Assembly: GCA_002422125.1 (NCBI GenBank)
Contig: DITF01000375.1
Location: 1-8,721 of the forward strand
Reading direction: 5' to 3'
Origin: a bacterium UBP17_UBA6191
Lineage (GTDB): Bacteria; Muiribacteriota; UBA6191
DNA length: 8,721 bases
In this document: piece after piece, positions 1 through 7,329 of the stretch
Numbering within the stretch: the first letter of the stretch is position 1
Layout of the letters: every line of letters begins with the position of its first letter
Notes under the pieces: generated by a model
Databases searched by the model: none
Told to the model about the DNA's origin: nothing
Seen by the model: the letters and a program-made list of their open reading frames with translations, nothing else
Position numbers and translations under genes: made by a program

Positions 1-186
1 TGACACAGAATTTTTAACACTCCCGTAAAGAACACTTCGAGGCACATCTAAAAGGTAATCTTCACTAACCTTTGCGATCTGAATAAAAAAAGGTAGCCCA
101 GTGGCCTCAAGGATCAAAAAACTGATTTTTTCTTTGTCTTTGTATTCTGTGGTTTTTTGCACAATTTGTTCAATCATTGAAGCCAT
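1..186 (-). CDS. Unrecognised protein, N-terminal 62 residues only (runs off the left edge)
   Basis: This open reading frame starts at the ATG complementary to 184-186 and stays open for 62 codons to the window edge, so the C-terminus is missing. An AAGGA Shine-Dalgarno-like sequence lies roughly ten bases upstream of the ATG, which supports this start. The visible protein begins MASMIEQIVQKTTEYKDKEK and continues with a short hydrophobic stretch (about residues 22-37, containing LILEATGLPFFIQIA) that could be a buried strand and helix rather than a membrane segment. No signal peptide or known motif is visible and I do not recognise the family. The gene begins 20 bases after the stop of the large DUF4175-like gene on the same strand, so the two are probably co-transcribed. 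The small plus-strand reading frame over the same DNA has no support. Confidence applies to this being a real gene; its function is unknown. Confidence 0.7.
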   Translation of the reverse strand, partial: MASMIEQIVQKTTEYKDKEKISFLILEATGLPFFIQIAKVSEDYLLDVPRSVLYGSVKNSVS

Positions 187-206
187 AAATTCCAATTCCT
201 TGCACA

Positions 207-3200
207 CTAAAAATAAGTGGTTCCAATTCGCTTATTATATTCTTCCAGTAAAGGCAATAGTCGCATTGGGAAGTCCTTTTTTTGAATAGCTCGCATCAGT
301 TCCTCCTTGCGCTCGCCTTCCTTTGCACCCAAGATTCCATCCTGGGTCAGCGGAGTTGCTTTGGCTGTAACTCCCTCGCGTTTTTCAGATTCCTTCTGAT
401 TCATAAGGGCGTCCATGACCTCATCAAAACGCGTCTCGATATTTTCTTGGGATGATACAATTTCTTCACGAATATCATCCTGTTCTTTTAGTTTTTGCTC
501 CAGAGCCTCCATTTCCCGACTCAGTTCGCGCATTTTCTGAGCAAGCTCAGCCTTCTGACCCATTTTACCATGCATCTTTTGCATAGACTGACGAATAATT
601 TCCTGCTGTAGCGCAATCTGCTGCATCATCTGAATCCTCTGCTGTCTTTCCATGGGGGTTTCTCTTAACCTTTGTGTCATTTGATTCAGATCCTGTTGCT
701 GCCTCTTCATTTGTTGCATCTGTTCCATCATCTGCTGAGACTGGTTTTGCTTTTCTTGGTCCTGCATTTGCTCAAGGACTTGAATCAGGATACGGTGAAT
801 TTGATTGGTGGCCGTATATGCTGAAAAAATATCTCTTGAGTCCATAGGAGGGTTATCCGATTCATAAAGCCGAACCAAGGCCATAAGCCTTTCTCTTAGA
901 AGCTCCGCAAGTCTTAAGAGGGCTGTTTGAAAATCCAGATTTTGTTTGTATTCTTCAGCAAACTGACCTTCCAGATTTAGTGTAGCTGAGTCAAGAAAGG
1001 CCATTTCTCTGGCCACCAGTCTTTTCAGCTCAAGCCCAAACAATTGTTGGATACTTTTGTGTACCCATATAACGCGTCTGGACATATCTGCCGTTTCTCT
1101 TAAAAAATAATATAGTTTTTCCATGCTGATAGAAATCTTTTGACTGGCGCTGTCTTGCATGAACTCCATGAGCTCTTTTTCCAAAGAACTGGCCTGCTTC
1201 CAATTTTTATGAATCATTTCCTGCATGGCCTCAGAGCTGTTTTCGGCTTGGGCCTGCGCTTGCGCTGTCTCCAAGTCCGAGAGTTTTTCTGTCATGGCTT
1301 TTAGGCTGTCTTTTAACTCCGGTTTGAGATCTGATTTGTTGCTTAATTCCTCTAGGTCATTTTTGATTTCGGAGCTTAATTTTTGTATGTTCTCCAACTC
1401 TTCTTGGGAAGGCATTTGGCCGGAGGCTATCTTTTCGGCCAGACTTTGGTGTTTTTGTCTCAGATTTTTTAGCTTCTCCAGATTTTTTAGCAGATTTCTT
1501 TGGGTTTTTATATCTTCTAGTCCCTGTAAAGTTTGATCTAGTTCGCGGGAGAATTTTTCCCGATCAAACTGATTTAACATCTCCTTCATCTGCTCCGGTG
1601 AGAGGTCTTGCATTTGCATAAGCTGATTCAGTTGAAACAAATCTCTTTGCTCCTGAAGCGATAACTCCTGCATCATTTTTTGAATTTTGGCCAGTTTTTG
1701 GATATTGTTTTCATCCAAAAAGGGCTGTTCGCTGTTGCGCTCCTGTTTTAAGGATTCATCTACAGCCGTCTGAATTTCCTGCATTTTTTTTTGCAGCTCT
1801 TCTCTTTGGGCCAATAGCTCGCCTAGTTTCTCTGAAGCAGCTTCTTTCATGGATTCTGGGTTATTCTCGAGGGCCTGAGACAGATTTTGACCAGCGGAAC
1901 CGAGATTTTCCTGCAATGACTTTAGGTTATCTAATTCAGATATCACACTTTTAAGTTCATTTTCCTTAGCTTGCATTTCTTCAAAGCGATAGGGAATTGC
2001 TATGAAAATCCAATCTGTATATGAGGCCTCGCGATTGGGATAATTATCTTTGACCCATAATCTCATTTGCGCTCTATCACCCTCTTTAAAATGCAATGAA
2101 CGGATATATATGTCTGTGGTCGCAAAATAACGGTTCATTCCCATTGTTGGCAGGGAAAATGCGCGCCTAGCATTGGTAAAAGTCATTTCGAATTGCTGAG
2201 TGGCAATCAATTCCCCCTCAATGTCAGATAACCATAAATTGTCTTCAGCCCGAATGCGCATTGGAATTGCGTGCATGCGCCCAGCAGAAATTTTCCATGG
2301 AGACTCTGGGCTTAAAATGCTAACAGTTGGGCTGGTATCTAAAAGCATTTCCACACTTCTGGTCGGAGTCAGAAGTTTTTGCCCATCTATATCTGTAATT
2401 TCAGCCTGAAAAACAAGATTTGATGTGAGAATGCCACTTAAATTCAGGCTCTGATTTTCAAAACTGTAAGTAACTCCAGTGGCTGTATCACTGAGTTTTA
2501 CAGAGTGGATGGGCTTATTTAAGATTAAGGTTTGTGTCAGTATACTCCCTTCCAGAAGCGATAATGGTACGATAGGAGATTTGTGTTTTCTGCCCCCATT
2601 CCAGTCCGGCTCTTGGTAGGTGTAATGCTCAGACTCCAGTCTCGGAACTTCTGTGAGTTTGACGAACTGAAATTCCGTGCTCACATTGGCACTTACAGCC
2701 CGGATATTCACGGATTCTGTTAGGGGCTGTAGGGTGACAGAAAAGGAATAGGAACCATTGCCTAAATCCATTAAGTGGTCTGCTTGAACTTTGGTTAGTT
2801 CCCGAAGCAGATCGGAGGAATAAATTTCAAGGTGTACAGGGAACAGAGGCAAAGGATTGATTTGACCCTGGACTACTAGGGGTACATCTCTTAAAACTAA
2901 TGCGGGGAGTGGGTTTAATGTAAGTTGTGGGTGGGCTCTGCGGTCGTCTGTTAGATCCTGCCAAGCTAACAGTAGACGGGACACAGGTATGTGAGGAGGA
3001 GGAAACCCAAGAAACAAAACTATAAGCGTTAGGCAAGCCAAGGGCCAAAAGTGAGATCTGGATACCAGCCACGGTAGTTTTGCTTCAGATAGCAGGGATT
3101 CTGTTTCGGACTTTAATGATTCTTGCTCAATAGTGTGAGCAGGGTAATAAAAAGCCGATAAAAGATTCTTCAGTCTAGGCTCACTCTTTTCAAGCTCATA

Positions 3201-3440
3201 AATAAAACGAGATGGGCTTACCCTGATTGTTCGCCAGTAATTCCTCAGGCAAAGAAATAGAATTGCGATCTGGCTCAGCAGTCCAAAAATCAAAAAGGCA
3301 GGTCTGAAGTTCTGGAAAAGTGACAAAGAGCCGTAAAGGCTTAAGATAAAAATCCAGAGCAACAGACTCCAAAGACTGAGGTGCCCCAGAGAAATCAGGG
3401 TCCATAATAGCTTATGGTAATAATAGTGGGTCGTGACCAT
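207..3440 (-). CDS. Large DUF4175 / TIGR02302-like membrane protein with long Gln/Met-rich coiled coils
   Basis: This 1077-residue protein has the layout of the DUF4175/TIGR02302 group, whose biochemical role is not established. Two hydrophobic segments lie near residues 11-35 and 47-67. A soluble stretch follows (about 70-128), then a third membrane segment near 131-147. Next comes a beta-rich, probably extracytoplasmic region to about 500, including a D-N pair in an 'RAEDNLWLSDIEGEL' context like the recurring 'DD/DN-G' strand of this family. From about 505 to 1050 the chain is almost entirely predicted coiled coil, rich in E, K, Q, L and M, with an extreme Q/M tract near 885-1010. Family membership is inferred from architecture and recalled family features, not from a search. 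The start is the first in-frame ATG; it has no Shine-Dalgarno sequence, but later starts would cut the first membrane segment. It is divergent from glmM, which fits an envelope role without proving it. Confidence 0.75.
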   Translation of the reverse strand: MVTTHYYYHKLLWTLISLGHLSLWSLLLWIFILSLYGSLSLFQNFRPAFLIFGLLSQIAILFLCLRNYWRTIRVSPSRFIYELEKSEPRLKNLLSAFYYPAHTIEQESLKSETESLLSEAKLPWLVSRSHFWPLACLTLIVLFLGFPPPHIPVSRLLLAWQDLTDDRRAHPQLTLNPLPALVLRDVPLVVQGQINPLPLFPVHLEIYSSDLLRELTKVQADHLMDLGNGSYSFSVTLQPLTESVNIRAVSANVSTEFQFVKLTEVPRLESEHYTYQEPDWNGGRKHKSPIVPLSLLEGSILTQTLILNKPIHSVKLSDTATGVTYSFENQSLNLSGILTSNLVFQAEITDIDGQKLLTPTRSVEMLLDTSPTVSILSPESPWKISAGRMHAIPMRIRAEDNLWLSDIEGELIATQQFEMTFTNARRAFSLPTMGMNRYFATTDIYIRSLHFKEGDRAQMRLWVKDNYPNREASYTDWIFIAIPYRFEEMQAKENELKSVISELDNLKSLQENLGSAGQNLSQALENNPESMKEAASEKLGELLAQREELQKKMQEIQTAVDESLKQERNSEQPFLDENNIQKLAKIQKMMQELSLQEQRDLFQLNQLMQMQDLSPEQMKEMLNQFDREKFSRELDQTLQGLEDIKTQRNLLKNLEKLKNLRQKHQSLAEKIASGQMPSQEELENIQKLSSEIKNDLEELSNKSDLKPELKDSLKAMTEKLSDLETAQAQAQAENSSEAMQEMIHKNWKQASSLEKELMEFMQDSASQKISISMEKLYYFLRETADMSRRVIWVHKSIQQLFGLELKRLVAREMAFLDSATLNLEGQFAEEYKQNLDFQTALLRLAELLRERLMALVRLYESDNPPMDSRDIFSAYTATNQIHRILIQVLEQMQDQEKQNQSQQMMEQMQQMKRQQQDLNQMTQRLRETPMERQQRIQMMQQIALQQEIIRQSMQKMHGKMGQKAELAQKMRELSREMEALEQKLKEQDDIREEIVSSQENIETRFDEVMDALMNQKESEKREGVTAKATPLTQDGILGAKEGERKEELMRAIQKKDFPMRLLPLLEEYNKRIGTTYF

Positions 3441-3442
3441 GG

Positions 3443-3482
3443 GCCAATTGTACAGTATAACCCGTGCGTGAATCCAATTGGC
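3443..3482. repeat. 8-bp inverted repeat in the divergent intergenic region (possible operator)
   Basis: GCCAATTG at 3443-3450 is the exact reverse complement of CAATTGGC at 3475-3482. The two arms are separated by 24 bases and their centres are 32 bases apart, close to three DNA helical turns. Each arm contains the palindrome CAATTG, and the right arm sits inside the longer palindrome CCAATTGG. The left arm lies at the presumed transcription start of the leftward gene, and the right arm lies just upstream of the rightward -10 box. This placement would suit a shared operator, but that is inference; an 8-bp match could be chance. Confidence 0.35.
3454..3459 (-). promoter_or_regulatory. Possible -10 box for the leftward DUF4175-like gene
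   Basis: On the minus strand this reads TATACT, one base from the TATAAT consensus. I see no convincing -35 hexamer at the right distance. If used, transcription would begin only a few bases before the ATG at 3440, giving an almost leaderless message, which would agree with the missing Shine-Dalgarno sequence. Weak evidence. Confidence 0.25.
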
Positions 3483-3484
3483 TC

Positions 3485-3493
3485 TGATATATT
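3485..3493 (+). promoter_or_regulatory. Possible extended -10 promoter for the glmM operon
   Basis: The sequence TGATATATT fits the extended -10 pattern TGnTATAAT with one mismatch (TATATT). No good -35 hexamer is found 16-18 bases upstream, which is common for extended -10 promoters. Transcription would start near 3500, leaving about 20 bases of leader that contain the AGGAGA Shine-Dalgarno sequence just ahead of the glmM ATG. It is the best rightward promoter candidate in the 80-base divergent gap. Confidence 0.4.
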
Positions 3494-3520
3494 GGGTCGA
3501 AAAATTATCAGGAGAAAAAG

Positions 3521-4885
3521 ATGGTTCGTAAACTGTTTGGTACGGATGGGATTCGTGGGGTAGCCAATGTTGAGCCCATGACAGTTGAAATGATGGTCAG
3601 GATTGGCAGGGCTGCTGCCTATGTCTTGGGTAGGGGTCGTGAGGGTACCAGGCATCCAGTGGTGATTGGCAAGGACACAAGAATATCCGGATATATGCTG
3701 GAGTCTGCTTTGGTGGCTGGTTTTTGCTCCATGGGAGTCAATGTTTTATTGACCGGCCCATTACCAACTCCTGGGGTTGCTTTTGTCACCAGAAGTTTAA
3801 GAGCCCTGGCAGGGGTGATGATTTCGGCTTCCCACAACCAGTATATGGATAATGGGATCAAGTTTTTTCAAACCGATGGCTATAAGCTCCCCGACCAGCT
3901 AGAGCTTGAAATTGAACAGCTCATTGAGTCTGGTACTATCGATAAAATCCGGCCAACAGCAGATAAAGTAGGCAAAGTCAGACGCATGGATACGGCAGTT
4001 GGCCGGTACATGGAGTTTGCCAAATCGGTATTTCCCAAGGGCATGACATTAGATGGTATGAGGATTGTCGTCGATTGTGCCCATGGCGCCTCTTATAAGG
4101 TTGGTCCCGGTGTACTTGAGGAACTTGGTGCCACGGTGATTCCGATAGGCTGCGAGCCCGATGGAACTAATATCAATGAAGGCTGTGGAGCGGTACATCC
4201 TCAATCTATGAGGGTTGAGGTAATTAGACATCGTGCTGACCTTGGTATTGCCTTTGATGGAGACGCTGACAGGGTTATTTTTTCGGATGAACAGGGGAAT
4301 GAAATTGACGGGGATCAAATCATGGCACTTTGCGCAGTGGAGGCCTTAAAAGATGGGGTTTTGAAGAAAAACACTCTGGTGACGACGGTTATGAGTAATC
4401 TTGGCCTTGATTTGGCCATGAAAAAGCATGGCATTGAGGTGGTACGAACTGCCGTTGGGGACAGATATGTAGTTGAGGAGATGCGTAGAGGTGGTTTCTG
4501 TATTGGTGGGGAACAATCTGGGCATATGGTGTTTTTAGATCACAATACTACAGGCGATGGCTTGGTTTCAGCCCTACAGGTTCTGGCCATTGTGGCAAAG
4601 AGTGGTAAAAAAATATCTAAATTGGCCAGCGTAATGAACAAGCTGCCTCAGGTCATGAAAAATGTGGCTATCCGTGAAAGGCAGCCTCTGGAAGGCATGA
4701 AAAATGTACAGGATGCCATCCGTAAATCTGAAGAGAAATTAAGAGAAAAAGGCCGTGTATTGGTTCGATATTCTGGGACAGAGCTTTTATGTCGGGTGAT
4801 GATTGAGGGGGAAGATGAATCGACCATTTTAGGCATGGCCTCAGAAATAGCTGCAGCAATTCAGGCCGAAATTGGAGTCCAATGA
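3521..4885 (+). CDS. glmM: Phosphoglucosamine mutase
   Basis: GlmM interconverts glucosamine-6-phosphate and glucosamine-1-phosphate in the cytoplasm, on the route to UDP-GlcNAc for peptidoglycan and lipopolysaccharide. The 454-residue length is normal for the family. All four signature loops are visible: the N-terminal KLFGTDGIRG (residues 4-13); the phosphoserine loop ISASHN (101-106, with Ser104 before His105 as the catalytic serine); the metal-binding DGDADR loop (246-251); and the sugar-recognition GEQSGH (330-335). The phosphate-binding RYSGTE lies at 416-421. The start is supported by an AGGAGA Shine-Dalgarno sequence shortly upstream. Two positions look unusual: the active-site loop reads SHNQY where SHNPY/F is typical, and SGTEL replaces SGTEP. 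It appears to be the first gene of the rightward operon and is divergent from the DUF4175-like gene. Confidence 0.97.
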   Translation: MVRKLFGTDGIRGVANVEPMTVEMMVRIGRAAAYVLGRGREGTRHPVVIGKDTRISGYMLESALVAGFCSMGVNVLLTGPLPTPGVAFVTRSLRALAGVMISASHNQYMDNGIKFFQTDGYKLPDQLELEIEQLIESGTIDKIRPTADKVGKVRRMDTAVGRYMEFAKSVFPKGMTLDGMRIVVDCAHGASYKVGPGVLEELGATVIPIGCEPDGTNINEGCGAVHPQSMRVEVIRHRADLGIAFDGDADRVIFSDEQGNEIDGDQIMALCAVEALKDGVLKKNTLVTTVMSNLGLDLAMKKHGIEVVRTAVGDRYVVEEMRRGGFCIGGEQSGHMVFLDHNTTGDGLVSALQVLAIVAKSGKKISKLASVMNKLPQVMKNVAIRERQPLEGMKNVQDAIRKSEEKLREKGRVLVRYSGTELLCRVMIEGEDESTILGMASEIAAAIQAEIGVQ

Positions 4886-4940
4886 TGCAAAATCATGGAT
4901 TTTAGTCTAATATTGTCGTTTTGCAGATAGGACAAATTCA
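4886..4940 (+). other. Short intergenic gap after glmM, no convincing terminator
   Basis: These 55 bases separate glmM from the next gene. They contain a weak AT-rich hairpin (AAAATC-ATG-GATTTT, 4889-4903) without a following T-run, so I do not call a terminator. Another tiny palindrome, ATTGGA-G-TCCAAT (4871-4883), overlaps the end of glmM. The AGGA at 4929-4932 is the ribosome binding site for the gene at 4941. Read-through from glmM therefore seems likely. Confidence 0.5.
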
Positions 4941-5576
4941 ATGAGTCAAGAACAAAATCCAGACAGGCTACTGGCTAGCCTTTTATCATCGGTAAAAGAT
5001 GAAAAGCGCTCTCAAATTGAGAAGGATGCCTCTACTGGTAACTCTGAGAAGATATCAGACAAGGCTACTGGCTCGATTCTGACAAAAGAGGAGAAGAGCT
5101 TTTTTTTCGGAAAGCCCTCTGCGTCCCAAAATGGCGGAGTTGAGGTTAGTGTGGTAGATGAAAACCCTGAACTGTACGAAGAATTGTTGATTGCGCCTTC
5201 GGGCAAAGAGGCTAGAAGAACACAGTTTCTGCACCTTTTAGTACTCGGACTGCTTTTGATTCTTATAGCGGTTCTTTGTTATCAGCAGTTTGGCCTTAGA
5301 AGAGACATTGCCGAATTGAAGGTCTTTTTGCTAACCACTGCTCGGGCTGAAACCACATCTAGACAGGGGGGCAGTGAAACCTATTCGGATTTAATAAAGT
5401 TACCCTGGTCTGAGCAAAAATTGCGGCTGGAATCGAGGTTGTCTTCACCCTGGTTATCCAGACAAGAGCAGGTTGAAAGCTATTTTTTGCTGGCGACTTT
5501 TGCTTTTGCTGAAGGATTGTATGCTGAGGGCAGAGAGTATCTTGTTGAGGGAGTGAGGTTACGGGATGAGCAATAA
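4941..5576 (+). CDS. Single-pass membrane protein with a C-terminal TPR-like helical pair
   Basis: I do not recognise a named family for this 211-residue protein. The first 90 or so residues are polar, charged and probably disordered (rich in S, K, E and D). One strong transmembrane helix spans about residues 96-116 (FLHLLVLGLLLILIAVLCY core). The remaining roughly 95 residues end in an amphipathic helical pair at about 174-207, with the small/aromatic spacing of a tetratricopeptide repeat (YFLLATFAFAEGLYAEGREY). There is no signal peptide, so the N-terminus is probably cytoplasmic and the TPR-like part periplasmic, but basic residues flank both sides of the helix and the topology is uncertain. 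An AGGA eight bases before the ATG supports the start. Its last 11 bases overlap the cytochrome gene, suggesting translational coupling and possibly a working partnership in the periplasm. Confidence 0.85.
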   Translation: MSQEQNPDRLLASLLSSVKDEKRSQIEKDASTGNSEKISDKATGSILTKEEKSFFFGKPSASQNGGVEVSVVDENPELYEELLIAPSGKEARRTQFLHLLVLGLLLILIAVLCYQQFGLRRDIAELKVFLLTTARAETTSRQGGSETYSDLIKLPWSEQKLRLESRLSSPWLSRQEQVESYFLLATFAFAEGLYAEGREYLVEGVRLRDEQ

Positions 5577-6024
5577 CTGGTTCCTGATTCTCTTAGTTTT
5601 TACAGGTTTTTTGAATTGTAATCAGGCAAACGCCAAAGGACTTCGCGGAACCAAGCATGATTTTGCCTGTGCCGCCTGTCATAACATTCATCACCCTAAA
5701 GGCCAGTTTTTGTGGGCTACCCCGTTAATGCCACATAGTGCAAATAAGGTTCCCTTAACCCCATCCGACGCCATGTGTTATTCCTGCCATCAGGAAGAAC
5801 ATAAGGGGGGTAAGTTTTTTATGCCTGGACATTCCCACCCTATAAATGTGGTTCCCTCAGACAAAGTTAAAATCCCCAAAATTCTGGGCACAACCATGGT
5901 AGAGGGCGTGGGTCGCGTCATTACTTGTGTTTCCTGCCATGACCCTCATAGCAGCAATCCTAAGTTTCTAAAAATTACGATGAAAGACGATCTTTTGTGT
6001 CGCGCCTGTCATGTTGACTATTAA
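5566..6024 (+). CDS. Exported four-haem c-type cytochrome (doubled CxxCH type)
   Basis: The 152-residue protein has four haem c attachment motifs: CAACH (35-39), CYSCH (71-75), CVSCH (121-125) and CRACH (145-149). The first and third are followed by an extra histidine (CxxCHxxH), a pattern common in doubled-CxxCH cytochromes. The N-terminus has a hydrophobic core (about residues 5-17) and an AxA site (ANA, 21-23), so cleavage by signal peptidase I and release to the periplasm are expected. A nearby cysteine (Cys18, in FLNC) does not fit the lipobox well. A role in electron transfer is likely, but partner and substrate cannot be read from the sequence, and no catalytic subunit is adjacent. The start at 5566 is supported by GAGG at 5555-5558 and overlaps the upstream gene by 11 bases. 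Maturation would need a cytochrome c assembly system encoded elsewhere. Confidence 0.92.
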   Translation: MSNNWFLILLVFTGFLNCNQANAKGLRGTKHDFACAACHNIHHPKGQFLWATPLMPHSANKVPLTPSDAMCYSCHQEEHKGGKFFMPGHSHPINVVPSDKVKIPKILGTTMVEGVGRVITCVSCHDPHSSNPKFLKITMKDDLLCRACHVDY

Positions 6025-6036
6025 TATGGAGTAGAA

Positions 6037-7329
6037 ATGAAAAAAATCTGGTGCAACGAAGTCAAGGCATATCTAGGTCAGGAAATCTGGCTTGATGTGT
6101 GGCTTTATAATCGCCGAGGCAGCAAAAAAATTCAGTTTCTGGAAATGCGTGATGGTACAGCTATCCTGCAAGGAGTTGTGACTCGGGAAGATTCCTCTGA
6201 AACAACATGGGATGTTGCTGAGACCCTGACTCAAGAATCCAGTTTTCGCGTGCGGGGCCTGATCAAAGCTCATGACCGTTCTGAGACCGGTGCTGAAATG
6301 GTGGTGCTTGAGGTTGTTCCCGTGCAGATTGCCCAAGATTATCCGATTACAAAAAAGGAACATGGGCCTGATTTTTTGTTAAAGCGCAGACATCTTTGGC
6401 TACGGTCCAAAAAACAAAAAGCACTGATGGAAGTTCGCAATGAAGTCATTGTGGCGGCACGACAGTTTTTTTATGAAAACAAGTTTTTATGCACAGATTC
6501 CCCCATTTTGACTGGAACTATTGGGGAAGAAGGTTCCACTCTGTTTGCTACGGACTATTTTGATGAGGGCAAGGCTTATCTGGCTCAGACAGGTCAGTTA
6601 TACCTGGAGGCAACCTGTGCCGCCTTTGGCAAGGTCTACTGTTTTGGCCCAACCTTTCGGGCCGAGAAATCAAAAACCCGCAAGCACCTGACTGAATTCT
6701 GGATGTTGGAAGCAGAGGTGGCTCATGCAGATAGTCAGGCTAACATGGATTTACAGGAAGCCTTGTTTAAGTACATCATTCGCTGGGTACTGGAAAAGAA
6801 TCAGGAGCAGCTCAAAATCATGGAAAGAGATGTAACCTCTCTTGAAAAATGTCTAAACCCTTATAAAAGAATCACCTACGATGAAGCGGTAGATATTTTG
6901 CATTCTCGCGGCTCAGACATTGTTCGAGGCAAGGATCTTGGAGCCGACGATGAAATTCTTTTAACCTCAGATTCGGAAACTCCTATTTTTGTGATGAATT
7001 ACCCAAGGGCAGTCAAAGCATTTTACATGAAAATTCATCCTGAGAATCCCGAACGGGTTTTGTGCTCGGACATGCTGGCTCCCAATTATGGAGAGATTTT
7101 TGGCTCATCGCAACGGGAAGACGATTATGAGATTCTGAAAGCTAGAATGATTGATTTTGGTTTGAATCCAGAACACTTTGAATGGTACCTGGAGCTAAGA
7201 AAGTACGGAACCTTTGTGCATAGTGGATTTGGAATGGGGCTGGAACGGGCTGTTTGTTTTATTACGGGCACCCACCATATTCGTGAGGCTATTCCTTTTC
7301 CAAGGATGATGTCGCATTTGGAGCCTTGA
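6037..7329 (+). CDS. asnS: Asparaginyl-tRNA synthetase
   Basis: This class IIb enzyme charges tRNA-Asn with asparagine using ATP, in the cytoplasm. The 430-residue length is typical of bacterial AsnRS. An N-terminal OB-fold anticodon-binding domain covers about residues 1-100 (FLEMRDG at 34-40). The catalytic domain follows, with YLAQTGQLYLEA (181-192), motif 2 from FRAEKSKTRKHLTEFW (207-222), and motif 3 at GMGLERAV (399-406), ending in the AsnRS-like IREAIPFPR (415-423). Motif 2 and the C-terminal IPFPR favour AsnRS over AspRS. The ATP/amino-acid loop reads LAPNYGEIFGSSQRE (347-361), where AsnRS proteins usually have LAPEGYGEIIGGSQR; one residue is missing and two others differ. GGAG at 6028-6031 supports the start, 12 bases after the cytochrome gene. 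The following gene begins directly after the stop. Confidence 0.96.
   Translation: MKKIWCNEVKAYLGQEIWLDVWLYNRRGSKKIQFLEMRDGTAILQGVVTREDSSETTWDVAETLTQESSFRVRGLIKAHDRSETGAEMVVLEVVPVQIAQDYPITKKEHGPDFLLKRRHLWLRSKKQKALMEVRNEVIVAARQFFYENKFLCTDSPILTGTIGEEGSTLFATDYFDEGKAYLAQTGQLYLEATCAAFGKVYCFGPTFRAEKSKTRKHLTEFWMLEAEVAHADSQANMDLQEALFKYIIRWVLEKNQEQLKIMERDVTSLEKCLNPYKRITYDEAVDILHSRGSDIVRGKDLGADDEILLTSDSETPIFVMNYPRAVKAFYMKIHPENPERVLCSDMLAPNYGEIFGSSQREDDYEILKARMIDFGLNPEHFEWYLELRKYGTFVHSGFGMGLERAVCFITGTHHIREAIPFPRMMSHLEP

Noticed and set aside
101..289. Plus-strand 62-residue open frame with a hydrophobic N-terminus
   Set aside because: It lies opposite the start of the partial minus-strand gene and the end of the DUF4175-like gene. 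Those two are better supported by a ribosome binding site and family-like composition.
480..790. Gln/Met-rich tract as a DNA tandem repeat
   Set aside because: The amino acid bias is strong, but the DNA shows no regular repeat unit. It reads as ordinary coiled-coil composition.
1225..1536. Plus-strand open frame opposite the DUF4175-like gene
   Set aside because: It is a Ser/Phe-rich shadow of the Glu/Lys/Gln-rich coiled coil on the other strand, with no family resemblance.
4889..4903. Hairpin AAAATC-ATG-GATTTT as a terminator after glmM
   Set aside because: The stem is AT-rich and short, and no T-run follows it.
4885..4905. Six-codon open frame overlapping the glmM stop (TGATG)
   Set aside because: It is far too short to support as a leader peptide and has no attenuator structure after it.
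5616..5640. Lipoprotein signal in the cytochrome (cysteine at residue 18)
   Set aside because: The residues before the cysteine (FLN) do not fit a lipobox, and an AxA cleavage site follows directly.
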